A stretch of DNA of 64,000 bases from Panonychus citri (taxonomy: Eukaryota > Arthropoda > Arachnida > Trombidiformes > Tetranychidae). Shown here one piece after another: positions 36,801 to 46,630 of this stretch. The notes below the pieces were generated by a model. That model saw nothing but the letters and a program-made list of their open reading frames with translations. It was not told where the DNA came from and searched no databases. Made by a program: the position numbers and the translations under genes. Location: positions 806,001 to 870,000 of the forward strand of contig NW_026515454.1 of the NCBI RefSeq assembly GCF_014898815.1, in the 5' to 3' direction. Position 1 is the stretch's first letter; each line of letters starts with the position of its first letter.

Positions 36801-39800
36801 GAATCGTTGAAAGATAAATGTCATCTTAATGTTATTCAACCATGGAATTACCTTACGACTTTTATCTCGAAAAGAAATGTATCCTTTTATTTAAAGGATT
36901 CATAACTTGATAAAATTTTGGAAAATCAGTGATCCATTATTTTTCAATTATTCATTCATTCAGAATTCAGGTAAAGAGTTTGTTGATAGTCTTGAGTGAA
37001 TTTCCAGAATCAACTAACCAATTCCATTTATGATTGAGTCTCAGAATTATTGGGAAAAAAAAACTTCTATCGAGTTTATAAATATTGTAATATCCATCAG
37101 TTTGATATGAAAATTCACAATTTAAGAATCAATTTTTTGTTTCTCTTTTCTGCTTCCGTCAGAATTAATTTGATAAAATGAATATTGACTAAGCACAATT
37201 TAGATATTGAAAAGTTCAACAATTCAAGATGATCAAGTTTACCATGTAAAAGCTTTCGGCTATCAGCTGATATCTTATTGGAAATTATCTTGTTATCATG
37301 AAGGATATTTGAATTACATTATTCTCATCGTTACTGATGATCAGTTTCTTAGATAAATTAGATTTTAATTGTTACAATTTAACTTTGCGATGATAACATG
37401 TTATCAAAAATCGTTTTATCCTCTTAATTTGATTATCATTTATTTATATTGTTCCATCCTTGGGAATCTATTGATTTCCATTAAACTGATGAGTTTGATG
37501 ATGAAAATCTATTACTTTGAATCTTTAATGATTTACTAATTGTTTCTGTAAATATTTAATAATATTGAAACAATGATCAATTTATTATTAATTAATTGTG
37601 ATCCTTTCAAAAACCAATCATCTTAAATTGATTCTGAGTGATGATTTAGATTATATTTATCTTGAGATGTTGTCAATTTTGGTGATGATAATCATCAAGT
37701 ATTGATAACTGATTAACTTATTAATATTATTATTGTGATTATTTGTCTCTATGATTAACAGTTGAGCTGATTTTCATCAAATTAATTGTTTATTATTATC
37801 GATTTAGCTTTCAAAACATTTTCATCATACTAAAAATCCCAAATGATTAACTAGATCACGACAATTGATAAATAACAATCCAATTGATGTGATTAAAGTT
37901 TTTCCAATTTATTTAAGTTAATGATTATAATGATGATGAAGATGAAGATGATTAAGCTTTGAACACTTTGTCAACAATCAAATTAATTGCTGTTGACAAT
38001 TTATTTAATTTATTATCATGATAAAACTACTTGATATTAATACAATGTCAATGTTTTTATCAATAGTTAATCATTATTAATGATAACCAATAGTTGATTC
38101 ATTTTGACAAGCAATCAGTTTAATTGTTATTATTTTAAATTTTCCAATTGAATTGCCCTGAAAAGATGACAATTAAAGTTAGTAACTTTTATTTTTATAC
38201 CAAAAAATCATGTAATTTAAACAATTAACAGTTAATCACTTTTTTCAAACGAATCGAAATATTAATAGTAACCAAAATACACACCAGATGGCGTAGTTGT
38301 TTTCCAAAGTTTAGTTTGAATTTTTGGAAAATTTGATTAATAAATTAGACAATCAAATCGATGATTAATGATGAGGAATGATAAATTAGGCTGATTAGAT
38401 GAGATGTCTATTATGAGACCGGGTTTCATTTTCTTAAACATGATTAGTTTCATGATGAAATTTCCAAACTGAATTAGTTATTGGGATTTGGGAACTTGAC
38501 TGAACATTGATGATGAAGATAACCTTGAATAGGATTGAACTTTATCCTTTGCTAGACTGACCATGAGCTTTTTTTATATTGCTACTAACAAACTGATAGA
38601 CAAAGTTTCCCTTCATTCACCAAATCATCATGATGATGATGATGATTTACCAATCATCAGAATCAGAATTATCATCTGAAAAACTAAAGAGGAACAGAAA
38701 AGTTCAGCAATTTGTTCAAGTCACGAATACGTTACGTGCCTGGAAACGATTTCCAATGACTTTCCTATTATATAAATTATTTGCTTTGAGATTTGCTCTT
38801 TTTTTTAATAGATGACAATTTATCTGAACAAATTATTTATCATTGATTATTTACTTCATTATTATCGAAATAATTTATTCCCATCCAATCATCTGTTTAT
38901 TGTAAATAAACAACAATTTTTTAATAATTCACACTTTTTGTTTACAATCCAATTGTCTAACAATCCGTCAATGTGATAAATGTTGCTTACTTTTGTGTTA
39001 CCGTTATATTGATTAACGATTTATATTATTATTGAGATGATGATGCTTTTAGCCTGTTTCCCTCTCTATCTTGTCATCATTCACCATTTTACCATGAAAA
39101 ATGAATGTAACTCTCTACCATCTCATGAAGAGTATGAATTTATATCATAACAAGAATACATAAAAATGATTATATTTCATCAATCGACTCAGTCTGTTGA
39201 TCGGTGAAACTTTTTTTATGTGTCCATTTTTATGAGTTTTGCTTTCTGTTGATGGGAAAACATTACCATTAGTAAATTGTTCATTGTTATTATAATATTA
39301 TAATCAGATCAGAAATCTTCAACTTTCAGGGTGATTCAAACTTAAGATTCAGGGTAATAGTTGAAATATGAAACAAAGTGTCTATTAATTTATGTTTTTC
39401 TTTCATGGAAGACAAAGAAACAATCAATTCATTGGTAAATCAATGTTCAGAACTTTTCGAAACTTTTTCATTACATTCTTAGCTTTTCTTTTCCCATGAA
39501 TTTACAAATCAATATGATGATGAATTCTTTGGATAATAAATTGTCTCGAAATTGTATCAATCGATTTACCGTTATTTCAATACTTTTTGTAACTAATTTT
39601 TTTCTTCTTCTCTCCTATTATTTAACTACCGTTTAAATTGTCATATGATGGTGATGATTATGATTTATATTGATCATCTAGGATGCTTCAATTGCTATTA
39701 AATTTCATCTGGAGCGTGAAAAACACCCTGAAAAATTCAACAGTCGCATGAAAAATAAGATGTGGTACTTTGAGTTTGCAACATCGGAAACATTTTGTGC

Positions 39801-42800
39801 AACATGTAAAAATCTTCATGAAGATGTTGATGTCATGGTAATTATAAAAATCTTACTTAATCACAATTAACTCCAAAATTAACAATTTCCCTACGATAAT
39901 GATCAAGGTAATCTGATCCCATAACAATAGTAATGTAGTAATAATATAACAGTTGAAGATACGAGGCTCATTAACTTTCAATTTAATATCATTAACAATT
40001 AACAACAAAGTGTTACAACAATTATAATCATGAATATATTTCCTGTCATGAAAAGATTGATGATTAATTTGATTAAAATCAATTTATCATTTATAACAAT
40101 TATACTAATCAAATTGAACATAGATTGACAAATTTATTCAATATCATTCATAAATATTGAATGAAAAATCAATCATTTTTAGTTGATTATGTTTTTCATT
40201 ATTACCTTTTTATTCAATCAGATATTAAATTTCATCACCTTCAAGTTGACAGTTGAATTGATTAAATTAATTCAATTATTAACAATGAGACAATTAGATT
40301 GTTTTGTAATACAAAACAAAAAGTTTATCAAAGGTCAATTGTGATTGTTTATCAATGTGACAAAATGAATTTAAATTAAATGGTCATTTACCTGGACTAT
40401 CATTTGCATAATTGATTATCAATGAAACAACATTCTGTTTATAGTTATAAATGATTACAATTAACTGATTTGTATTTATATTTTTTGTTTCCTTCTCCGT
40501 GTGAACAATTAAATGGTTTTGTCTCAGTGTGATGGTGTTTCGCTTGACCTTCGTAATGGACCTTCCCTTCAAGGTATTGCCGTCCTTAACATTCCAAGTA
40601 TCTATGGAGGTTCTAACCTTTGGGGTGATAATTTATCTCAACGAAATCGTAGTAAGATTAGGAAAAAAGCGAAGAAAAAACGTCGAAAAGAGAGAGAAAA
40701 CTCCAGTAATAGTTTCTCAACAACTGACCTGTCCACTGCTGTACAAGATATTGGTGATAAGATGATTGAAGTAATTGGTCTAGAAAATTGTATGCACGTT
40801 GGTCAAGTTAAGGCTGGATTAAGAGCTTCTGGACGTAGATTAGCTCAATGTTCATCAGTAGTAATAAGGTAAGAAAGATTAACGTCATCTCTTAATCTCT
40901 AATTGCTTCTATTAACTATGTTACTATTATTTACTAATTGTCCATTGATAAATTTCTGGACAAAATCTCTTTCGATGATGATGATAATAACGATACTAAC
41001 ATCTAATCGTAAACCCTATTGACCAATTACCCAATTTAATGTTGTCAATTTATCGAAATGTCCAAATATTTTCTAATTGCCGTAAATAACTTTTTTACCT
41101 TTTAGATTGTGAAATTACATTTACTAATCATCAATGATAATTATCACATTTTAATAATCAATTGACTAAATGGTTTTGTTAATCAGCAACTAAGAGATAT
41201 TAACATTTCCTTTGAGAGTTTTAATCTTACCAAAATTACCTTTACACTTTCACCTAATCATTATTATCATCTTAATATTTTCATCATTTGTAAATCTAGT
41301 TGATAAGGAGTAAGTGTCATGATAAACCAGAAAACTTAACCACAGATTATCATGATTGACAATCAGCTGATTTTTTATTTTCATGTTATTCATTAAAATT
41401 GATTAACTTTTATTTATATTTATACGAAATTGGAAGATAACTTATTTTTTGATTGATACGAACTCATGATAAGATCAAAGTTAATCGATTAATCTTAATG
41501 ATAAATTATCACCCAATCAGTTATCATTATCCTATGAAAAATTTCCTCCTCTCTCTTTCTGTACTTGACAGAATTGATTTGAAATCAAAATCTTAATCAA
41601 TTCTCTTGTATTATCTTCGTAACATGATAATTTTAATTATACCTCCTAAAGGAAAGCAGAATTGACGTTGGTCACCACAAATCATAGAGATGACCAGACA
41701 CATGGTGATTATCATTTCTGGTCAGAATTATTCATCAGATGATTGCTGAATAAGATTTTCTCTCTCTTTCCCGAAGGAACAAGTCTCTCTCTCTCTCTCT
41801 TTTCATACACCAATCGATTCTTATTAATAATGAGGATCATCATTTTCTTACAGTCAATTGTTTATCTATTTATAGCTCATGTTCAATATCTTATCATAGG
41901 GTTTTTTATATTAACATGATAGCTCATTAATTGTCTACTCATAATGATAAATTGAACATCATCATTTCTAATTACGTATCAAGATCCATATTCATTGATT
42001 AAAATGTTTATATTTTTCTCTATCATGAAAACGATGAGTTTACATGAAAAAAACATTGACCCTTTCAAAGGGTGACCTTTACGCAACTGAAAAGGTATCT
42101 TTGGACTCTCCCAACCCGAATTAACTTTCTCTCCTCATCCTCATCTTTATCATCATCTCTCTTTACAATTTCACAATAGGTGAACCGGATAAACTTGTTA
42201 TTTCAATGGAACAGGCTTTCAGCTGAGTCTCCATGTCGTTCAATAGTAACTACATGATAAAAAATATACATCGCATCATGTACATTGAGCTTGATTTTCA
42301 AGCGTAATTATCACTGAAAAGATTCAGTGTCCTCTCGTCATCTCATGCTTGTCATGCAAAACTGTAAAGGATTGATGCTCATTAAGGAAAGGGTTAAGTG
42401 TACCCATCAATTTAACCTTATAATTAGAATCATCCCAATGAGAAAATGCTTTTAAATTGTCACAAGAAAGTCAGTTTTGTATGAAAAAAATAGTAAGAGA
42501 AAAAAAATTGATCTCGAATCAAATTACCCTTTTTTTTCATACTTATGAATTTATGAATCTGATCAAAATTGATCAGCAAGTTAATTGAACGTTGAATTAA
42601 CTTGATATATATAATAAGTTGATAGAGACTATGAAAGTTCAATTAAGTGTTCAAGTTTAATTCAGTTTCAATGATAGCAAATTATAATTAGACTTACAAA
42701 TACAAAAGGGTTAGTCAATGAGAGAAAGATAATATAACATAATTGAGGTACAATTAGTCAATCAACTGATGAAAAGTTATCAGCTGAGTTGATACGAAGA

Positions 42801-44262
42801 AGAAGAAAAAAAAATTTCTATTGCTATTAAACACCACAAATGCTGGAACACTAAATTAAACTTTATCATGTATTAGAAGAAAAGAAAAATTATCCAGAGT
42901 AATTATCTTGAGTGCTCACGTTGATCATTATTCAGACTCTGAATCTTGATTCCAGTTCATCATCATCTTACCAGCTCCATGTTGTTACATGATACTCTGA
43001 ATTTATTGCCCTTTCTTTTTGTTATCCTATTTGATAAACAAAAGTTCAATATTCAAAGTAAAATGTATATAACATTAAAACCCAAAGGCGAATCGTATTA
43101 TTTATTTAAGTTAATAATATAATCATCACCAGAATTATTGTTATTAATAATGATTCCAACGATAATTATAATGCTAATAATCATGAAGTAAATGTTAAGG
43201 TGTAAAATTTGATTATAATTAACGTCATGAAAAGTTTAGAGTATTAATTATCCTAACGGAGTATTTTTTTTTTGCTTCTTTCTATTACTTTGTTACTCTG
43301 AGTTTCTCTCATGTGTCTGAACAATTTGGACGAAGGTAATTACCCTTTGAACTCTAATTGTTACAATTATTATTAATTCTGTTCATATAAACAATTATCT
43401 CCAATTATCGTATAATTTAATTTAATTTACTTTCAGTTCCAACAATTAACATAAACTTAGTTTCTTTTTGTTTTTGTTGATTCAAGTTAATTGTAATTAC
43501 TTTTTATAAACTGATTATTTTAATTATGTTGATTTTGGTTTGTTCAATTGTTAATTGTTACATTAGATTATCAAGTCTAGTCTTAAGTAAATTATTAACT
43601 CATGTTGAAGCTGATTAATCATTGATTGAGTATTTAATTGCAATTTATTTTTACCCTTTTAACCTTGTGTGTGTGTGTGTGGATAACTTTGAATATGAAC
43701 TTTGTTGTTAAGGGTAATATAATTACCCTCAGGCTATTTTGATTGAATAATATGATTAATTATAAATAAAGTCTCAAGTTTCTTACCTTACAGTTTATCT
43801 CCGCTGCCCCTTTCCCACATTAGCAACATTAAAGGTAGTCCAAGGGTAGGAAGGGAGGTGACAAAATTAGAAAGTTGTACCTCATGATATTATCATGTTG
43901 AATCATTTATTATGAGCTTATTATCAAAATGATCTGAATCAGAATCGTTATCATTGGAATCACAATCAACTTTCAATCCTTTTTGTTATTTTTATATTCA
44001 CAGAACTAGGAAACGATTTCCAATGCAAATTGATGGGGAACCATGGATTCAACCACCATGCACCGTGAGTCCTTTGATTTAAATTGTGAAAATTGGTTGA
44101 TAACAAATTAATTGTTCGTAATTAACTTAAACATATATTTATCTTTCTCTCTATTAGATTCATATCACCCATAAGAATCAAATGCCCATGTTAATGGCCC
44201 CCGCTCCGGAAAAGAAGTCACATTTTTCATTCTCTTGGTTCCAAAAGTGTGTAGATAAATAG
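6726..44262 (+). CDS. Dgk: Type I diacylglycerol kinase (DGK alpha/beta/gamma class), 21 coding exons
   Basis: Phosphorylates diacylglycerol to phosphatidic acid with ATP, ending DAG signals such as PKC activation, in cytosol and at membranes. The 21 exons listed separately sum to 2871 bases (956 residues plus stop) with every intron phase matching. Domains: RVH 1-120; low-complexity linker 121-280; conserved [18 protein letters not shown] before 315; EF hands 321-332 (D-S-D-S-N-G..E) and 366-377 (D-Y-D-S-D-G..E), all calcium ligands present; C1a 405-455 and C1b about 472-519 with complete His/Cys sets; DAGKc from 580 with NPKSGG (587-592) and GGDGT (638-642); DAGKa from about 735 to the end. 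Similarity to human DGKB runs nearly the whole length. Human DGKB is about 800 residues; the excess is the linker. No break or missing key residue is seen. Calcium binding to the EF hands and RVH release is how this class is regulated. Confidence 0.95.
7855..7899. repeat. (TC)n microsatellite
   Basis: About 22 uninterrupted TC units in Dgk intron 1, preceded by CTCAT repeats. Confidence 0.95.
9101..9141. repeat. (TC)n microsatellite
   Basis: About 20 TC units in Dgk intron 1. Confidence 0.95.
9922..10001 (+). CDS. Dgk: Dgk coding exon 2
   Basis: Encodes [13 protein letters not shown]...LSKYNPEE of the RVH domain (human: STKKLKDVLEEF...LAKYNPEG). Acceptor ATCTAG, donor GAGGTAAAG, ends in phase 0. 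Confidence 0.9.
10002..11728 (+). other. Dgk intron 2
   Basis: 1.7-kb AT-rich intron with CAT/GAT triplet runs (for example 11708-11720 just before the acceptor). No gene seen; open frames near 10055-10385 are low complexity. Confidence 0.6.
11729..11944 (+). CDS. Dgk: Dgk coding exon 3
   Basis: Encodes [20 protein letters not shown] and on through LFLSFVKKN, the end of the RVH domain, then an Asn/Ser-rich tail. Acceptor AACAG, donor AGGGTAAGT, phase 0. Confidence 0.9.
11945..13333 (+). other. Dgk intron 3
   Basis: 1.4-kb intron; (GA)n at 12866-12888. A 96-codon frame at 12438-12728 is pyrimidine-rich and hydrophobic and looks like chance. Confidence 0.6.
13334..13652 (+). CDS. Dgk: Dgk coding exon 4 (low-complexity linker)
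   Basis: Opens [18 protein letters not shown], contains a seven-glycine run (about residues 172-178) and a His/Ser-rich stretch, and ends SRGRSG. Its 3' end is uncertain: three phase-1 donors fit, after 13646, 13652 or 13664. I chose 13652 because GTACGT is closest to consensus; the choice changes the protein by two to four residues only. Confidence 0.75.
13653..14083 (+). other. Dgk intron 4
   Basis: 431-base AT-rich intron; nothing else seen. Confidence 0.6.
14084..14221 (+). CDS. Dgk: Dgk coding exon 5 (Ser-rich linker)
   Basis: Encodes [20 protein letters not shown] and a Ser/Asn/Lys-rich continuation to LLIHPG. It is flanked by ATACAG and GGTAGG and keeps phase 1 at both ends, so its skipping would not shift the frame. 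Confidence 0.8.
14433..14558 (+). CDS. Dgk: Dgk coding exon 6
   Basis: Ends in the conserved block [18 protein letters not shown] just before the first EF hand (human [18 protein letters not shown]). Acceptor ATTCAG, donor AATGTAAGT, phase 1. Confidence 0.92.
14559..16254 (+). other. Dgk intron 6
   Basis: 1.7-kb AT-rich intron with scattered GAT triplets; no gene seen. Confidence 0.6.
16255..16304 (+). CDS. Dgk: Dgk coding exon 7 (EF hand 1)
   Basis: A 50-base exon encoding [17 protein letters not shown], the first calcium-binding loop; the final Glu ligand is the first codon of exon 8. Acceptor ATTCAG, donor AATGTAAGT. Confidence 0.92.
16305..20120 (+). other. Dgk intron 7
   Basis: 3.8-kb AT-rich intron; (TC)24-type array at 19149-19197 and a short (GA)n near 19471-19483. 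No nested gene supported. Confidence 0.6.
19149..19197. repeat. (TC)n microsatellite
   Basis: About 24 TC units, the longest pure array in the window, in Dgk intron 7. Confidence 0.95.
20121..20195 (+). CDS. Dgk: Dgk coding exon 8
   Basis: Encodes [20 protein letters not shown] and TELKP, the helix between the two EF-hand loops (human HVAEYLEWDVTELNP). In phase 0 at both ends. Confidence 0.92.
20196..21428 (+). other. Dgk intron 8
   Basis: 1.2-kb intron with (GAT)n at 20940-20957 and 21228-21255; nothing else seen. Confidence 0.6.
21429..21548 (+). CDS. Dgk: Dgk coding exon 9 (EF hand 2)
   Basis: Encodes [20 protein letters not shown] and [13 protein letters not shown]. The loop [12 protein letters not shown] has all calcium ligands. 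Nearly identical to vertebrate DGKs in [11 protein letters not shown]. Confidence 0.94.
21549..22010 (+). other. Dgk intron 9
   Basis: 462-base AT-rich intron; nothing else seen. Confidence 0.6.
22011..22134 (+). CDS. Dgk: Dgk coding exon 10 (C1a, first part)
   Basis: Encodes [20 protein letters not shown] and on to KGLCCV: the His, the first two Cys and the third Cys of the first C1 zinc finger. Ends in phase 1. Confidence 0.94.
22135..23587 (+). other. Dgk intron 10
   Basis: 1.45-kb intron; short CCA repeat near 22383-22405 and (TC)n at 23230-23263. No gene seen. Confidence 0.6.
23230..23263. repeat. (TC)n microsatellite
   Basis: About 17 TC units in Dgk intron 10. Confidence 0.95.
23588..23676 (+). 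CDS. Dgk: Dgk coding exon 11 (C1a, second part)
   Basis: Encodes [18 protein letters not shown], completing the first C1 finger with C-x4-H-x2-C-x7-C spacing, then [10 protein letters not shown]. Phase 0 at its end. Confidence 0.94.
23940..23960. repeat. (GAT)n tract at the 3' end of Dgk intron 11
   Basis: About seven GAT units ending eight bases before the exon 12 acceptor, where a pyrimidine tract is normally found. Confidence 0.9.
23969..24085 (+). CDS. Dgk: Dgk coding exon 12 (C1b, first part)
   Basis: Encodes [20 protein letters not shown] and on to [11 protein letters not shown] of the second C1 finger. The acceptor CCCAG is preceded by a (GAT)n tract instead of a pyrimidine tract, and the intron is open in frame with the exon for about 150 bases. 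Confidence 0.92.
24086..28338 (+). other. Dgk intron 12
   Basis: 4.25-kb AT-rich intron. The longest frame (24799-25143, 114 codons, plus) has no recognisable motif and is compatible with chance. Many CATCATCAT/GATGATGAT runs. Confidence 0.55.
28339..28437 (+). CDS. Dgk: Dgk coding exon 13 (C1b, second part)
   Basis: Encodes [20 protein letters not shown] and [13 protein letters not shown]. It completes the second C1 finger (H-x2-C-x7-C) and gives the conserved [11 protein letters not shown] link to the catalytic domain. Confidence 0.94.
28438..33405 (+). other. Dgk intron 13
   Basis: The largest intron, 5.0 kb; (GA)n at 29651-29672, otherwise AT-rich. Open frames at 30430-30812, 31286-31098 and 33030-33215 show no motif. 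No nested gene supported. Confidence 0.55.
33406..33483 (+). CDS. Dgk: Dgk coding exon 14 (hinge)
   Basis: 26 codons of charged and Ser-rich hinge ([20 protein letters not shown]...) between C1b and the catalytic domain, corresponding to the variable hinge of human DGKB. Phase 0 at both ends, so it could be skipped without a frameshift. Confidence 0.82.
33484..35075 (+). other. Dgk intron 14
   Basis: 1.6-kb intron; (GA)n at 33822-33850 and a short (CA)n at 34194-34205. No gene seen. Confidence 0.6.
35076..35170 (+). CDS. Dgk: Dgk coding exon 15 (start of DAGKc)
   Basis: Encodes [26 protein letters not shown] is the conserved entry motif of the diacylglycerol kinase catalytic domain. Ends in phase 2 at GCG|GTAAAA. 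Confidence 0.94.
35171..35576 (+). other. Dgk intron 15
   Basis: 406-base pyrimidine- and AT-rich intron; nothing else seen. Confidence 0.6.
35577..35737 (+). CDS. Dgk: Dgk coding exon 16 (DAGKc, nucleotide-binding motif)
   Basis: Encodes [12 protein letters not shown] and [24 protein letters not shown] (638-642) is the glycine-rich ATP-binding motif needed for activity and is intact. Confidence 0.95.
35902..36158 (+). CDS. Dgk: Dgk coding exon 17 (DAGKc, second half)
   Basis: Encodes [33 protein letters not shown] and NNYFSIGV, all strongly conserved in DGKs. Ends in phase 0 at GTG|GTAAGG. Confidence 0.95.
36651..36905 (+). CDS. Possible alternative last exon of Dgk, or a nested/relic coding segment
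   Basis: A good acceptor (TTTTTCTCTCGCTTTCAG ending at 36650) is followed by 84 open codons and TAA. The frame is phase 0, exactly what exon 17 offers, so splicing would yield a kinase ending after the catalytic domain and lacking the DAGKa accessory domain. The residues ([20 protein letters not shown], then [15 protein letters not shown]) look coding: mixed, not repetitive, with TCG, CGA and ACG codons unlike the intron around them. The frame also has an ATG at 36621. I do not recognise the sequence. Alternatives are a small nested gene or a relic of a retrocopy. Confidence 0.35.
   Translation, partial: VTRIFLKFFMFSTLRSDCRCNETFIDRLLVGVSRLYQSEPLEVELFECCFESLKDKCHLNVIQPWNYLTTFISKRNVSFYLKDS
38281..38293 (+). 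promoter_or_regulatory. CTCF-like site in Dgk intron 17
   Basis: ACACCAGATGGCG matches the core of the CTCF consensus (CCA-S-Y-AG-R-K-GGCR) known in vertebrates and flies. A single short match in 64 kb could be chance. Confidence 0.25.
39682..39837 (+). CDS. Dgk: Dgk coding exon 18 (start of DAGKa)
   Basis: Encodes [20 protein letters not shown] and [18 protein letters not shown], closely matching human DGKB ([24 protein letters not shown]). In phase 0 at both ends. Confidence 0.95.
39838..40527 (+). other. Dgk intron 18
   Basis: 690-base AT-rich intron; nothing else seen. Confidence 0.6.
40528..40868 (+). CDS. Dgk: Dgk coding exon 19 (DAGKa core)
   Basis: The longest exon. Encodes [28 protein letters not shown], a strongly basic run (about residues 827-845, [19 protein letters not shown]), then [20 protein letters not shown] and [13 protein letters not shown]. 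All match vertebrate type I DGKs except the basic and Ser/Thr-rich insert, which is variable in the family. Confidence 0.95.
40869..44003 (+). other. Dgk intron 19
   Basis: 3.1-kb AT-rich intron; (TC)n at 41784-41801 and (GT)n near 43668-43680. A slightly GC-richer patch at 43801-43860 holds no gene I can see. Confidence 0.55.
44004..44064 (+). CDS. Dgk: Dgk coding exon 20
   Basis: Encodes [20 protein letters not shown] and T; the human counterpart is [16 protein letters not shown]. Donor ACCGTGAGT. Confidence 0.94.
44158..44262 (+). CDS. Dgk: Dgk coding exon 21 (last)
   Basis: Encodes [20 protein letters not shown] and [14 protein letters not shown], then TAG (human: IKITHKNQAPMLMGPPPK). 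No canonical AATAAA follows closely; ATTAAA at 44456 is a possible polyadenylation signal. Confidence 0.92.
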   Translation: MHITHKNQMPMLMAPAPEKKSHFSFSWFQKCVDK

Positions 44263-46630
44263 GAATTGATATGAGTTTTTACCATGAAATTTTCACATCA
44301 TTTTCTTGAATCGTTTCCATTGAAATCAAAAGAGTCATCATTCCAAATACAAGAGATAATCTTCCATCATCATCTATAATAATCATCATCATTAGGCTTC
44401 AGTAAACACATCATGATCATCATCACTATCTCACCTTAATCTTAATTTGATGGTCATTAAATTAATTGATTTTTATTGACCATCATGTTACTTTATCAAT
44501 TTAATTAGCAAATATCGATTACAAGACAGAAATCAAATCAACTATTTCTCAATGGGAATTAATTTACTTGCAGTTAAAAGTATATTCAACTAATCTTCAT
44601 AACAATTGAAAGAAACAAACTAATCCATTCCTTAATATTTGATAATCAAATCAAGTTAATCGTATCAAATTAATCCCATTCAAGTCTAAAAAATTGAGGA
44701 AACAAACAACCAATGAAATAATTTAATTAATTAATTAATTATTACCCAACAAATCCAATGGTGAAAAGTTTTAATTCAAAATGAAACATATTAACAATTT
44801 ACCAACTAACAATTAAATTGTAATTAAAACAAATCCCATGCAACACTTAACCATTACCACCATGAAAATTAAGTGATGATGATTAACCCAAACCTGAACA
44901 TCCAAACTAATCCAATACTTGAGACATTGCTTTTTTTTTAAATTATTGTTATTAATCATCATCAACATAATCATTACCTTGATTGTTAATTAATGAGATA
45001 AAAGTTTCTGTCCAAAAATTAATCCATATTATTAATACAATTGCCCCTTTCAGCAATCCTACCTCATCCTAATGATAATGATGATGATGATGATCACCAC
45101 CAAACCAAAATCAACACCGCCACCAGAACCAACATGAACCTGACTTAATTTGGGTTGAAAAAGAAACGCAATTAACATCACAATTAATTGCAACAATGAG
45201 AAATTAAGAAAAAGGTATTAACCGTAATCTCTATGAGGCCTAAGAAATTAACTTTTCACTTCCGTAAACAACATTTACTATTATGATACAAGAAGAAACC
45301 AAAAAGTAAACAACCTTTTCCTTGATTGTTTAACACGTTTGGAGAAACAACAACTTTGTTAAATTAACCTTTTTAATTACTAACTAAATAATTAACTAAT
45401 TCTTCTTTCAAGAAGAATCAAAAATTAAGGAAAAACAATTAATATTATGAGAAGAAAAAACTTTTTTTCTTTCTCTCGTTCATCTTTGCCAAAGTCAAGT
45501 GAGATTCTTGCAAGAAAATCAAATTTAAATTTAACAAAAATCTTCCGAAACAATTAACTATTATATCTACACATAGATTTTAAATTGTTTAAAAATTAAT
45601 TGTTAACTAATATCAATGATTTTCCATTAATTGTTTGTATTAAATCATTGATAATTGTTTTTCCTTGCGCTCTTGTTACTTGTAAATAACATGTTAACAT
45701 TTTCACCTTTAATTGTTGATCAAATTGTTGCTGTTATCATTTTAATTGTTGTATAATTATGATTATTTTGTTGTTCTCGTCTAATTTGATTCCCTCATCT
45801 TTTTAATTGTTACTCTATCGATTCCATTATTTATTAATTGTGTATCAATCTATTTATACATTGACTGAATAACCTAAGTGACCCTTTTTAATTTAACACA
45901 ATTGTAATTAACTAATTGTTACAACTGATCCGATTGATATAAATGTAAATTTTAATTGTAATATTATCAATAATTGATTTTCCTTGAAGAATAATTTTTA
46001 ATTGTTGTTTGTTAAAGCACAATTAATTGTTATTTATATTAAATCAAACATATGAGTTCCTAAAACTTTGACTTTTAATTGATTAACTTGATTACTGATT
46101 TAGATTGAAATTGGTTTTTTGGCTCAACTAATCATCAGTTAATTGTTTCCAAGTAATTTACTGGATTCCAAGTACAATTTCATTGAATTAAATCATCAAA
46201 TTGTTCAGTTAACTGTGAACTGTGAACGTTAATTGCAGTTAATTGTAAATCCTACAGAAGATAAGGATTGTTGAGATTTTCTGTTATTCTAATTGATTAA
46301 TATTCAGTTAAAAACCGAAGGTAACAATTAACTAATTGCCATGAACTTCGCGTTTAAATTGATAATTGGTAATTTCATCCGGAATAAGATTAAGAATGAG
46401 AGTAAATAATTATTGATATAAATTAATGACTTTTAATTGTGTTTGTTTTCATGGACGAAAACATTGAGCCAGAGGAAGATAAAGAGATGGGAAAGATTGA
46501 GTGAGATAGAGAGAGAGAGAGAGAGGGTGAGAGAGTAGGATAGGTAATGAGTGAGCCAGGTTGAGAGGGAGCATTTAAATCAATATGATTTTATCGTTGG
46601 GTGTGAATTGGATTAAATTAGATTGTTGAA
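44263..46630. other. Intergenic stretch between Dgk and the glycine-rich gene
   Basis: Holds the 3' ends of two convergent genes. It is very AT-rich, with an (ATTA)n run near 44723-44742 and short (GA)n near 46510-46524. No RNA or protein gene recognised. Confidence 0.5.

Larger units (their letters stand above)
36159..39681 (+). other. Dgk intron 17
   Basis: 3.5-kb intron. It contains a coding-like segment at 36651-36905 (separate entry) and a CTCF-like site at 38281. At 38742-38758 lies a 17-base word shared with exon 20. Elsewhere it is AT-rich. Confidence 0.6.
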
